Shown here: positions 50,590 through 62,110 of the stretch, piece after piece
Layout: each line of letters opens with the position of its first letter
Position numbering within the stretch: the first letter of the stretch is position 1
Source of the DNA: Moringa oleifera
Taxonomy: Eukaryota; Streptophyta; Magnoliopsida; Brassicales; Moringaceae
Length of the DNA stretch: 64,000 nucleotides
Assembly (NCBI GenBank): GCA_021397835.1
Contig: JAJFZO010000094.1
Location: 1,900,501 to 1,964,500, forward strand
Reading direction: 5' to 3'
Notes under the pieces: model-generated
What the model saw: only the letters and a program-made list of their open reading frames with translations
What the model was told of the DNA's origin: nothing
Database searches by the model: none
Program-made: the position numbers and the translations under genes

Positions 50590-53170
50590 CTATTCTCTAT
50601 GTTTACATTTTGTTCCCCTCCTTTCCCCTTACCTCCTGACTCCTTTGCCCTTACTCTCCCTCTCTCCCTCTTCTCCATCTGCGGGTAATTGTTACTGTTG
50701 TGAAACATGTTGACAACTTATTTTCTTTTGGAATCTGGCGTATAATGTTATGTGTGGCTCATGTGTCTTAGTGGTTGTTAGGGATAAGAGTTAAACAATG
50801 GTACCAAATATTTCATGTGGTTGTTTTAGAACTTATATTATTGGTTTGTTATTATTATTTTCTTTTTTTGGATCAATATGGCTTCTAAAAATGTTGGGTT
50901 CCGAGTAATAATGATTACAATCATTTACATTGGAGTCTTCCTCCCTTTTATGGCCTTCATGGGTGCTTGGGTTTTGATGGAATATGAAACTTGAGACCTA
51001 TATGAAAGAAATATGAGTATTTATTCTTCTCAAACAGCAGCAATAGGATTAGAAAGAAGAAACTGTCTCCAGCTATGAGAAAGTTACCTTTGAATGAATT
51101 GCATCCAATCCTTATGCTCAAAAGTTTTTACGGTTAAGATTGAGATGACTTTTCAGAATGTCTTATTGTCCGAGTTCAGATCAGTGCCATCTAATGATCA
51201 TCCTGTGCTGGTGTAATTTGCATCTCTACCACTTGTTATTTTGGTCACAGGCAATAGATATTTAATGTTGTATGGATCTGCCAGCCTTACTATCTGGTGA
51301 AGAAAATTTGTACTACTTCATGACCTCTCTCTGTCTCACTCAACCACTCATGCACACATATATAGGTATAGACATCCAAATGAAGTACCCATATAATGCA
51401 ATGAAGATATATTTAACTATAAGTTGTTAACAATATCTATGGTCAAGAAAGATCAAGTGCCTTCAATTGCAGCTGCTTTGTTGTGAGGAGCTACAGAAAA
51501 AATTAGTGTGTGAGTTAGGATTGTTTAGTATTACAGGTACTGCCCATTAAATCAGTGTAGTTGATGGTTTTAGACATTTATTTTCAATGGCCTGCTTAAG
51601 AGTATAGTTGTTAAATTTGGAAGAAGGATTTCACTGGCGTGACTAGATAATGTTTTAAAACTGTACTAATTTCATCCAACATATGCCACAGTATGATAAA
51701 TTTATCCAGTTGAATCTTGGCATATGATGGTAATTATCTGGATGATCTCTAATCCACATATTTGTGGCATTGTTGTAACTTTGCATGATGTTCTTATCCA
51801 CCTCCCAAAAAAAAGAACAAAAAAGAAACATGATCTTTACATGATGTTGAATGGGACTATCATATGCTTTGATGTGTCAAAAGATAAGTTTCAGATGTTC
51901 TTAGAACTCTGTTTTCTTATGGTTAATCTTTCTTGGATTATTGCTGGTGAAACATGGAAAAAAAATGGGTTATATTTTTTCGTGGAACTTGGTATTATTG
52001 ACCTTTATGGTGGTATATTCATACTTCTTTAGATTTGTAACAGTATGACATTTGGTTTCATGTGCGGCACTCATATTGTAATTGATTTTTAGGCAAAACA
52101 AAGATGTTATGTAAGTTTCATTGTGTTTCTTTTACCTGCCAGCTTTCACTTTCTTCAAAAGATTTCATACTTCTTGCAATTTTAAATGGCCATATACTAT
52201 CTCTCTATTTGTCTTTCATCAGAATGTTTGCTTTCACATATATTTGAGGTTCACTTGAAAATATGATATTTTTTGCTTTATTTACTTTAAGATGTTAACT
52301 TATGATTACTTAATACTCAAGTTCATTTTGAGTGGCGTAGAATAGTGACTGAAAGGATCATTTATGTTTTGGGAAGGAAACTGCCCTGGTGATTTTTATC
52401 TTACAACTTCCATTGTTGGGTTTCATGGGAATGCCCGGACCCATCCAATGTTTCTTTTGCTACAAAGGCAAGTTTATAAGCATAAATAGTTATACATGGA
52501 CATCAAATGATTACGTTTTTTTCCCCCTCTTTTATTACAGGAAGCTGTTAATATCTTGGCAGTCAATTATGGTTCCCCTGAGCCATGCTTATGTCCTCGT
52601 CAATTGAGACTTGTAAGTCAGCCCTTTCTGTTTGGTCTTGTTTTTCAAGTATAAGCTGCCTGTAAAGATTATCAGATTTCCCCTTTTAGCTATCCCCTTT
52701 ATGTCAGATGTCATAATGATTTGAGGTCATGCTTCTGAATTACTGGGATGACTGTTGCCAAGCCTGAACAAAATTTATCATATTATCAATCTAGATTATT
52801 ACTTGTTAGAACCTAGGCTTAAGTATGAAGACATCCAAAACTCATTAGAGAAAACTCTTTTATTTCTAATGGCACTGCCCCAGTATGATGTATCAGATTG
52901 ACTTGGATGGTCCATTAGTTTCATATTTCAGTAAAACAACTTGTTGTAGAAAGCACATCTCATGTACATGTGGAGCTGCATATCTTTTGTGCTAACCTAT
53001 CGTGTTATCCGGTAATAATTCTAGGTTCCTGTTTATAAGAATGACAACTAAGTCTTCTTTTCTTTTTCTGTTGTGTTTTTCAATATCTGAAATTAAAAAA
53101 GAGGATGTTTGGTGACGTCGGTTGTTATATGATTAATTTCCCATAAATGTAAGATTAAACACATTGCCAT
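50590..53170 (+). pseudogene. Duplicated fragment of EMC10 (introns 4-5 and exon 5)
   Basis: This stretch is collinear with 42,905 to about 46,900 of EMC10. It lacks the poly-G, the LINE insertions and the 548-bp duplication. The exon 5 copy is 52541-52612, is exactly 72 nt, is still flanked by AG and GTAAGT, and reads INILAVNYGSPEPCLCPRQL. No other EMC10 exon is present, so it cannot encode the protein alone. Confidence 0.85.
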
Positions 53171-53412
53171 GGACAACAAAAAAAATATTGCTTACTAACC
53201 GTAATTTGATAAATTATGGTTGACTTTTAAGATTACATACCATATATTATCACATAGCATTAATAGAAAGTATGGAAGAAAAAAATTTAATTTTGAGGGC
53301 TAATAGGTAATTTAGCTATACAAATGTGAATATAAGAAAGCATTTTTACCACGCAAGAGCAATCAAACTTTGATTTCTTCGGTAGAGTTCAACCTCGACC
53401 ATTCGGATCTCA

Positions 53413-55329
53413 ATGGACAGAAGAAGGTGAGTTTTTTATTCTTTTTTCTTTCGCTTTTGTTTTGCAAATATATTTGTTTAATATTTATGTAGTTAGATCA
53501 TGAAGTTCTCAATGTTTTTTTGAAAATTGATAATTTTTCGCTGAAAGTAAAGCAGATTCTTAGTGTTACTGCGAGTTATATCATAAGCTCTAAAAATGTT
53601 TGTTTGGTTGCATAGCATGCCTAATCTAAGACAATTCTGGATTTTCTTTTTCCATATTTATGCCATCTTTAACATTTGAAGTTTGTTTTAAAATATGTTT
53701 TAAAATACTTTAAAGCATATTGTTCTTAAAACAAGGTGCTTGTTGACTTGTAAGGAATATGTTAAAAAAAGCAAATTTCATTTTGCATAAAATTTTTTGC
53801 CTTTTCTAATTTCTTTGGGAAATTTCATTATCTAATGATCAAACTCAAGTATGTGCAAATTTAGTGAACTTCAAATGTCTAAGAATGCATACCTCCCAAA
53901 ATAAATTAGTATTAGGATATTAATGAGTTGGTCTGGAAGGCACTTAAGCTTAGTGGATAATGAAATATATTTTTCCATAACATACTATGAATAATATCAT
54001 AATATGCATACATGTCTGCATAAAACATTCATGAGTTAATTTATGGTTGAGGTTTTTCAATGTGTGGTTTATATGATAATTTATTAAATTTTTTTCTTCA
54101 CTTATATGATCATCTTTTTCTGTTTGAATATACTTGATCTATTTGTTTTTTCTTTTTTATATGGAATATTGTGTGCTATGATATTATGTGATCATTAAAT
54201 AACTTGTGTATAAATAAAGATAGTTTAGAGTTACAAAACTATCTAGTCCCAATCACGGGATTGCATCTTAGATTTTTATAGAAAATGTCTAAAATTTGAC
54301 CACAAGGTATTCATGTATGCCTTGGTTTATGTTGGGTGAATAATATTTCACTCTTTTTTCCACATGAAGTTCATAAATCTGCATAAGAAAAGAAATTTTT
54401 AACCATTAGAATCTGCCAAGTTGTTTTGGAGTTTTGCATATAATTGCTAACAAGAAAAAGTGGTTCTTACCGTAAAAGAGTTTCTTAGATATATCTATTA
54501 TGATTTTACAGGTTTAGATTTGACTTACATTTGGTCTCTCTTATAATGGAGTCCAGTTGGACATCTTAAAGAGTAACGAATTTAGATTATAGTAGTTTAG
54601 AAGTAATGAAAATGTTATATTTAGAAAATGTAAGTTATCATGAAGCCTTGTTTTCAGAAAAATTTGTAAAAAAAAAAAAGATATGGAGAGTCATGTATCT
54701 TTCTTGCAGTAATTATTATCACATCACAATGTATGATTTGATAGGGGTACCAGTGCAAATTCACTGCAAAATTCTATTCAAAGGGACATGCATCGTGTAA
54801 GCGAACTGCGAAGCATAGTGAGGGACCTCGAGCATAGTGTTGCTAATATCAGTCTGAGTTTGATCTTTCTCCTGGTAAGCTATCACTTCTTTACACCCAT
54901 TTGAGTATAAGAAAGAACAAATGCATGTTAAGTTTGCCCTCTCCTAACATGTGGAACTACCAATTGCACTATGATTTGGAGGCTGTTTTGGAAGACGATG
55001 CCGAACCGAGATTTTTTGCAGAGTTAGTGCAATGCAACTTCCGGCTTCAAGATGGTCAGTAATAGTATTAGTATACCACCCATATCCTGGCTGGCTAGTT
55101 GTACATGACAAAAATGTTTAATTCTTTGTCTGTTGCAGTACTCAATGACTGGCTGCAGGAGCTCAGGTGCCTGGGAGGAGATCTCATGCTAATTGAACAA
55201 TGTCTAAACTTGCTCAACATTCGCACCTTGCCTCTGACCCGTCGGAGCAACAACAATAATGCCCAGAACAACAACAATAATGCTCAGGATTTTGAGTCGG
55301 ACCCACCTGAGGAGAATGACAATAATTAA
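53413..55329 (+). CDS. Unrecognised small coiled-coil protein, four exons, about 132 aa
   Basis: I do not recognise this protein. The model has four exons: 53413-53426, 54754-54874, 54982-55054 and 55139-55329. They total 399 nt in frame with GT..AG junctions. The protein starts MDRRSANSLQNSIQRDMHRV. Residues of about 8-45 form an amphipathic, Leu/Ile-rich helix (ELRSIVRDLEHSVANISLSL then IFLL), plausibly coiled coil. An acidic piece (AVLEDDAEPRFFAELVQCNF) is followed by a second helix (VLNDWLQELRCLGGDLMLIE). The tail is Asn-rich and acidic, with NNNNAQ-type repeats, ending PPEENDNN. In four other copies nearby the exon 2/3 intron ends at the same GAG, and stop codons seen upstream of it fall in the intron, which supports the model. 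An AATAAA lies about 30 bp after the stop. Expression is unproven. Confidence 0.55.
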
Positions 55330-56935
55330 GCTATAATGATATGGCAGTGTCTTATCAGAATAAAACCCAATGTGAGGAAGTCCTCTGCATGGGCAGAAAA
55401 CATTGTTTGTTTGAGACTATAAATTTGATCTCTCTCTGTTTGTTTTATTAACTGAGTTTCTTATAATATAGCATCTGGCAAAACTACCTTCTTATATTTT
55501 GATCGTTGGGTAGAACCCTAGTGTGCTGGAAGCGCAGAAGATAACCACTTCTGTTATTTATTAAAAATTTTTGGATGGAGCAGGGAAGAGAATCCACAGG
55601 GCTTTTCTATGGGGACCTCCTCTCTTGCTCTTTGAGCTTTCTGCGCATCATTGAATGGATTTCTTCTTCGATTAGAACGAAATTAATTCATTATCAATAT
55701 TCATGAACAGCAAAAGAGCCAAAAGTATCCCGATAACTTCTTCTTCATCGCGCTTTTCTCACTTTCTCAGCTTCGTCAAAGGCCTCCTTTTCAATCTAAG
55801 CAGTCAGGAAGAAGAAAAGAATTGTGAATTAGGCATCATTGCCTGTCATGAAACTGAGGACTAATGTAATTTATATTAATGCTTGTTATCATAAAGATCA
55901 AGACGTCCTCAGAAGAGATCAATGAGTATATATGTCACAGAGCATGTATCTGACCCCAACATTAAACCAGTAAAAGGAAACTACTTAATTCCCGAGAAAT
56001 CACAAGCAAAAAAATGGGCACTAGAAGAATAGTAAAAAAGAACAGTGTATTGATAGATAGCGGTTAAGATCATCTGAGGTTTTATACAAAATAACGGAAA
56101 GGAAGCCTCGTGAAGATAATTAACATATCATGCAATCAGCCATGTGTCACAATGGGGTTGACCAAAGGAATCTACACGTGATTAAAATAAAAAGGAAACG
56201 AAAAAACGGTTTGAGATTGAAATAAAATTAAAGGATACTCTACAATTAATCATTAAACAAATTTTATTTAAAAAATTATTTTTAAAATTTTAAGAAATAA
56301 AAAATAAATCTTATAAAATTAAATATTTAAATTCGATAATTGATTACGCGTGAAGAAGAAGAAGCACCTCACAACTTTTCGTGATAAATATTAATTAAAT
56401 ATAATTATTTTTATTTTAAAATTTATTTGATATTTAAAATTGTTTCTCAAATGTACCATAAGAAGTTTGTATGAATATAGAATGATTTTTGAAGGGCATA
56501 CATTTTCACCTTTATTTCACTTTGCTAGAGAATATAATGGTCTCACTATTGTTTAATTTTTTATTCTAAAGAAATGATGTTTTTATGAATTTTGAATTTT
56601 TTAAAATATTTTTATTTTAAAAATAATTTTTATTAAAGATAATTTCTTAAAATAACATTTTTATTTTAGTTTGAGAATATGAAAAATACTCCTTGAATCT
56701 TTTTTTATAATATCAAAAAGAGCAAAATATTGTTTGAAAAACAATATCTTTGTTAAAACACTTCTTTCATTAAAGAGTATGCAAATTATTAAAACACTTC
56801 TTTTTTTCAATTATGAAAATTACTCCCTTAACTTATTTTCATGATTTTAAAATAAATAACTTTTTTGATTTTACTTCATTTTCAGCGTCAGTATTACGAA
56901 GATAAGAGAATCAATTTCATCTAATTGGAAGTCTT
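55330..56935. other. 3' region of the small gene and intergenic DNA
   Basis: The small gene's 3' untranslated region, with AATAAA near 55361, extends to about 55480; words from it recur near 57,890-57,970. A calreticulin-like fragment at 55750-55796 is listed separately. 56200-56900 is AT-rich with nothing recognisable. Confidence 0.5.
55750..55796 (-). pseudogene. Calreticulin C-terminal fragment
   Basis: The minus strand reads EKEAFDEAEKVRKAR. This matches the charged helix near the C-terminus of plant calreticulins (CRT3 type). A frame problem follows immediately. It is probably the last surviving piece of the broken calreticulin gene at 58125-59450, separated from it by about 2.3 kb of inserted or rearranged DNA. 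Confidence 0.55.
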
Positions 56936-56948
56936 GAGAGAGTTGTTA

Positions 56949-56976
56949 GAGAGAGAGAAAGAGAGAGAGAGAGAGA
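56949..56976. repeat. GA microsatellite
   Basis: A nearly uninterrupted GA repeat (gagagagaaagagagagaga and continuing). Confidence 0.85.
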
Positions 56977-57169
56977 AGCTTGGTGGAAAACAAAGCAGAA
57001 GGACCCAATTGACTATTTCTCTGCCACATTCTTTCTATATGATGTTAGATGATAATCATGCATTAATTCCTTTAATTGTTGTTATTCCTACAAAGCATTG
57101 TTTAGAGCCATGCATTACTTCAGTATGCAAGTGCATTGGCTCCTTAAAGAATTTCAAGAAACCAAACTA

Positions 57170-57440
57170 ATTGTTTTCATCAGGATTCTTCACATGAAAA
57201 TAAATCTAAGGAAAGAATCTAAGCTACCATTTGTTTGCCTTACACCTTCTCTTTCTTCTTCTTGTTCAAAACCAACAACTGCAGCTTCAACTTCTTCTAT
57301 GGGCGCAATCATAGCAAAACAAAGATCAAAATATTGATCTCGAAAAGACCAAAGTGTTGACTCTTAGGAGTCACTATGATTCTTAGTAGATTCGAACCAC
57401 TTGATCAACACATATGCAGTACTGGTTTTACTCATTTTCT
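57170..57440. repeat. Dispersed direct repeat, left copy
   Basis: This segment is homologous to about 59455-59810 in the same orientation. Shared words are caggattctt/taggattctt, cttctctttcttcttcttg, gcagcttcaacttcttct and agcaaaacaaagatca. On the minus strand it contains an open piece, EEVEAAVVGFEQEEEREG, whose family I do not recognise. The two copies bracket the main calreticulin fragment. Confidence 0.7.
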
Positions 57441-57960
57441 ATTTTTCCAAGTACAACGTGGATACTGCATCAAGAGTCGTATTAATCAGGAATTACTGTC
57501 CACAGTAGATTACCTGAGAGAAGAAATGAAAAAGCACCAAGCATCCCAAGAGAATACTGCAATTGATATAATAGATCTAAGCCTAGCGACAGGACTCGAT
57601 GATGGCAAGAACCTCAAGCATGAAGTTGTTGATATCAGTCTGAGTTTGATCTTTCTACTGACAAGTTATCACTCCTTTACACCCATTTGAGTACAGTTAA
57701 GAACATATGTATATCAGGTTTTACAATTCCTAGCACATGGGACACCCAACTGCACAATGATTTAGAGGCTCTTCTGGAGGAGGACGACACACATCCATTT
57801 TTTTTTTTTTTTCCTATTTTGTAGAACAAGTGCAATGGAACTTATAGATTAAAAAATAGTGTTCGTATTGTACCACCCAAACACTTTTTCTTTGAGACTA
57901 TATGTTTGATATCTTTCTATTTGTTTGATTAATTATGAGTTCCTTATTACGTAGCATATG
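57441..57960 (+). pseudogene. Partial plus-strand copy of the unknown small gene
   Basis: A frame at 57445-57660 ends LKHEVVDISLSLIFLL, matching the end of exon 2 of the gene at 53413. The donor after it is mutated (acaagt). The exon 3 counterpart begins after ttagag near 57770 (ALLEEDD) and is broken by a 15-base T run. Exon 4 is missing; 3' untranslated homology resumes near 57,890. The upstream part (NQELLSTVDYLREEMKKHQA) differs from the other copies and may be a divergent or fused exon. Confidence 0.55.
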
Positions 57961-58124
57961 CCAACACATTCTAGTAATACAAAGAAAATTCACAGTAGGT
58001 CAGCACTTTTCCATTTCTATTGTGCTGGCAGATACAACACTTGGAACGGTGACAATGAAATCCTGTAATCATTTTACCTATATAAATGATGTCTACATTA
58101 ATGGTACCAACCTTTAACTATGTA

Positions 58125-59450
58125 GCATCTCAGAATTTGAAACCATTAATCTTCAATTCCTACGTACTTAATTGGCTTAACCACATAAAGGTCAGGGTCA
58201 TCTTCAAACTCTGGAAAGAGAAGGAAAAGTTAAATTTTGTTGACAAATATTTTCAAGCAATCATGAAGAAGAAATTTTCTATCTTGAACAAGCTGTAATA
58301 TACATAATACCTGGACTATCTAAGGGATCTTCAATTTTCCTTTGTAATTTAGGTTCTTGATCTTTAAAGAATTAAGCTTTGAAGCTTTATCTACCAGCCA
58401 TTTTAAAGATTAAAAGAAATACTTTTGCCTTCCATGGTCCTTTGTATGCTGGATTTGTTACCTTATCTGCTCCCCAAATACTATGCTCATAGTCATCCCA
58501 ATGATCAGGTTACTAGGTGAAATAATGCTAGTTTAGTTTTCTTTCACTCCTTTATATTCCCAGATCATCAAATGTGAAGTAACAGCATCACAAATGAAAC
58601 TAAACAAAGGATAACAAGAAGAGAAAAATAACTGAAAAGTAAGAGACTAAAGCAACCTTTAGGTTTGAAACTTCAGTGGGTGACATTAGAAAGAACAGTC
58701 AAATATATAGCTTGTGTTCTAATCCTACGTCGTAATTAACAAACCTATTTAGCCTTTGGGTTGTTTGGAATATTATGTATTTTATGCATTAAAAGCATAA
58801 ATCAACTTGAAGATATATCATCAAGAAGGAAAAAATAAGAAGTTGGATACCTCAGGTTTGACAGCATCAAGATCATCAATATATTCTCTATCATCCCAGT
58901 CAGCCTGCTGTGAGGAGAGAAACAAATACTTTAAAAATCAGAAATTCTATAAAAAAAAATGCTGCAAATTAGTAGTTCATCAATATAGAAAGAAGTTAAC
59001 CTCAAGCAGCAATGCAAAGAAGTGAGTTGAAGGTATATTAATTCAGTACTTCTTTATGGAGATTTTTATAAGGGATCACCATATTATAATTTGATTTTCA
59101 AAATATATGATGAGATTTTGGGAAAAATAATCTAAGTTAATTGCCTATTGATGTCTAAGGTCTTGATATAACCTTTTTTGCTTTGACATCTCTTATGTTT
59201 GGTGGAGGAAGAATATCCCAATCTGTATACATGCTTCCTGAATCTCTTTCTGATCAGCTGTCAATGAGGATGCTATAAGTTCCATCAGGTCTAAGAATGA
59301 ATATATTAAAGTGGGTTAATTTGTTTGTGTCACTTTCCCAACTCTTTTTTGATGGGATATAATAATTCTGGCCTTGGTCTGAGAGTATCACATGAAGCTC
59401 TTTTGTTTCTGTACCACATGTATCTAGCCCAAACACTAAGCTAGTAAATA
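58125..59450 (-). pseudogene. Truncated calreticulin (CRT3-like) pseudogene
   Basis: Calreticulin is an ER-lumenal calcium-binding lectin chaperone. Reading the minus strand downwards: 59445-59175 gives [40 protein letters not shown], a stop, then [15 protein letters not shown]. 58910-58851 gives ADWDDREYIDDLDAVKPE with a donor after it. 58510-58400 gives [17 protein letters not shown] and [11 protein letters not shown]. About 58350-58315 gives NYKGKLKIP then a stop. 58215-58135 gives EFEDDPDLYVVKPIKYVGIE then a stop. The order matches calreticulin's globular and P domains. The N-terminal third, including the signal peptide, is absent beyond 59450. In-frame stops in conserved positions show that it is dead. 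Confidence 0.8.
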
Positions 59451-59454
59451 AATG

Positions 59455-59810
59455 TGTTTGTGTTCATTAGGATTCTTGACATGAAAGTAAATCTAACAAG
59501 AAAGAATCTAAGCTAGAAATCTATGCTGCATGTCCTAACTTCACTGTTCATTTGGTTGATTCTCTTTTAATGTATTGCTACTATTTGTTTCCTCTACAGC
59601 TTCTCTTTCTTATTCTTGTTCAGGATCAACCACTATAACTTCAACTTCTTCTGCAGTAGCAATCACAGCAAAACAAAGATCAGAATTTTGATCTCGAAAA
59701 GAAGAAAGCTGCACCTAAATGTTGACCCTTAATAAGTCACGGTGGTTCTTAGTAACTTCGAATCACTTATTGATCAACAAATATGCACTTCGAACCACAA
59801 CAGAAGTATA
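59455..59810. repeat. Dispersed direct repeat, right copy
   Basis: This is the homologue of 57170-57440, with an extra stretch of about 90 bp near 59,515-59,605 and more divergence. The minus strand reads EEVEVIVVDPEQE then a stop, against the open frame in the left copy. Confidence 0.7.
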
Positions 59811-60859
59811 GTACTCCGGATGATTTTCTTTTTCTTTCAAAAAACAATAGAGATAAATTTACTGGCAGAGAAACATATTTTTCCTTATTTGCTTTTAATG
59901 ATGCACTAGTTGTTTTGAAATTATTTGAAATCCATTGCAATAATCAATTTAGTTTTTGAAAAATACCTGTCTTCCTTTTACAAAACTGGGTCACGATTCT
60001 TGTGCTCAAGGACTTATATTACTTCATGTTTTTGGCTAGGTTTCCACTAACTTTCTCGTTTGCCACTAGTGACTACACATGGTCACTAGCATATTTTAGG
60101 ATTAGAGAATTAATGTATGTGCATATATTTTTCCTCTATTATGATAATCTTTTCTATTTCTATCTTGTACATAGGTGGTTGGTCATGATAAACAAATCAG
60201 GTTGTGTTGTAACTCTATATTTTATATATTTTCTATATTTTGGTAAGAAATAGATCTTCAAATTCAATGTTGTTGCATGTTGAAGTTTGTTTTCATCAAT
60301 TCTATATTGATTACAAAAGAAAATATGGCCACTCTTTAAAATCTGAAAGTTTTGTATATCATTCAGTGAATATAGAGCTTAATTTCTCAATGGGAAAAAT
60401 CTAGGTGACATCAATCCTCATGGTTTTTAGTTCGTTTCTAGTAAAGCTAAGTTTGAGACTGCATCGATCACTGAAGCTATAGTTGCAACTTTGATATCTT
60501 TGTTACTTCAATCTGCGGGGTCAACACAGATCCATGATTCTGTGCTTCCTGCACCCTTAGGTTCTATTGGTTTTGCCAGAATGAACGAAATGGTACATCA
60601 TTTGATGAGAATTGAGGCTATCATGACATCTTGTTTTTCAGTACGTAGTTCATTTGGGTAGGGCTTAGCAGAGGATCAATTTTGATAAGAGCTGAGGTTC
60701 CCAAAATTTAATCCAGCTGTATGGCTAGGGCCATGGCTAGACCGAATATTGTCTCTTTATGATTAAAGTGTGTCAGTATATACTCACCATTAATAAAACA
60801 ACACATTAGGTTTTATTCTAATACAACATATTATAAGGGCTTACGTTCTATCACTCTTT
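59811..60859. other. Intergenic DNA into the second duplicated block
   Basis: 59811-60385 shows nothing recognisable. From about 60,390 the sequence matches the EMC10 3' region (47,960-48,300) with moderate divergence. This marks the start of the second copy of the segmental duplication. Confidence 0.55.
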
Positions 60860-61375
60860 TCTTGTGGCCCAAAGTCAGCATCTTGAGTGTTGTTGCCCTT
60901 GATAGTTGTTGTTCTGGCTGGTAGAAGCAAGAAATCATTGTTGAGCAAGCCTAAAGACCCAGCAATCAGTTTCAGATGTTGTCCCAGCCGCTTGAGCCTA
61001 TCTTGCAGCTAGTGATTTGAGTATTGCAGCAACAAAGCATTAATTAATGGCTCTTCTCTTGTAAGACTACTCAACCAGGGTTTGGGTGGTATGCTAATAC
61101 TATCACCGATCATTTTGAAGCTGGAAGTATCATTCAACTAGTTCTTCCAAAAATTTCGGATCAGCTCTGTCTTCCCCCAGAGCCTCCAATTCACTGTGCA
61201 ATCAGTAGTTTCATGTGTTAGGAGTGGTAAAACCAATCTGATATGCATATGTTCTTACCTGTATTCAAATGGATGTAAAGAAATGATAATTTACTAGGAC
61301 GAAGGTCAAACTCAGACTGATATAAGTATCTTCATGCTCGAGGCCCCTCACTTTCCTTTGCAAGTCTTTGGTTAA
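60860..61375 (-). pseudogene. Decayed minus-strand copy of the unknown small gene
   Basis: Exons 4, 3 and 2 of the minus-strand copy at 48500 have counterparts at about 61010-60860, 61195-61120 and 61375-61305. The exon 4 acceptor has changed from gcag to gcaa and a stop follows at once. Exon 3 carries an in-frame TGA. Exon 2 is shortened (RGLEHEDTYISLSL). It is clearly non-functional. Confidence 0.75.
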
Positions 61376-61495
61376 TGTAGTCAGCTTCCCTTTCATACTT
61401 GAACATCCATGTAACAACTATTCAGCAAATTGCATTCTTAGCTCATTAATTGCTTGTAATGTAATGACTAACCTTAATACAAGTGCATCCTTGCA

Positions 61496-61600
61496 GGGCC
61501 AGCCCTGGGCTTGTGCGCCAGTGCAACCCCAGGATCCCCAAATTTAGGGTACCCTTAATTTGGGATCCTAGGTGTATGTATGTATGTATGTATGTATATA
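61496..61600. mobile_element. Possible DNA-transposon terminal fragment with GTAT microsatellite
   Basis: GGGCCAGCCCTGGGCTTGTG followed by a GC-rich stretch (cgccagtgcaaccccaggat) resembles the termini of some plant hAT-like or non-autonomous elements. It is unlike the surrounding AT-rich intron DNA and is absent from the homologous position near 49,640. A (GTAT)n run covers about 61573-61599. The family call is uncertain. Confidence 0.35.
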
Positions 61601-62110
61601 GAATTTATAAGCTTTGGATTAATTTAGAAAAATTATAAACTTGAATATTTAAATAGTTTGAAAACAAAATATAATTAAAATAATTAAATTTTAAATTGAT
61701 GAAAAAAAAAGATGAAAAGTATTTACCCTTGGTTAATATCTTTCTCTTTTTAAGGATTCATCTCTTTTTTTCAGATTCTTTTTTTTATTTTTTATAATTT
61801 TTTCTCTTATGTTAAGAGTATTATTGACTGACTGAAACATCACTTAGACAAATACGTATATATAACATTTTTAATATACATATATATCTCTCTTTCATGG
61901 AAAAAGTTTTTATTTTTATTTTTTTTTTGGGTCAGCAGTCATATGCAAAATTTCACGACAACTTGATGGATATTTATAATTCAAAGTTTCTTTTTCCTTA
62001 AAGATTTATGAACTTTAGGCAGAAAAAAAGAGTAAAATTTTATTAATCCAACATTAGTTAACTCACCATATACATAAATAATAGTAAAGTCCTTTATCTT
62101 GGTGTCATAT
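61601..62110. other. Intron 1 remnant of the decayed minus-strand copy
   Basis: The words at 62,000-62,100 (tttatgaactttaggc, aactcaccatatacat, gtcctttatcttg) match 50,330-50,435. The rest is AT-rich with no recognisable gene. Confidence 0.5.

Noticed and set aside
57370..57415. tRNA-like T-arm word (ggttcgaatct on the minus strand)
   Set aside because: No acceptor stem, D-arm or anticodon arm can be placed around it, and the paralogous repeat at 59,760 does not keep it.
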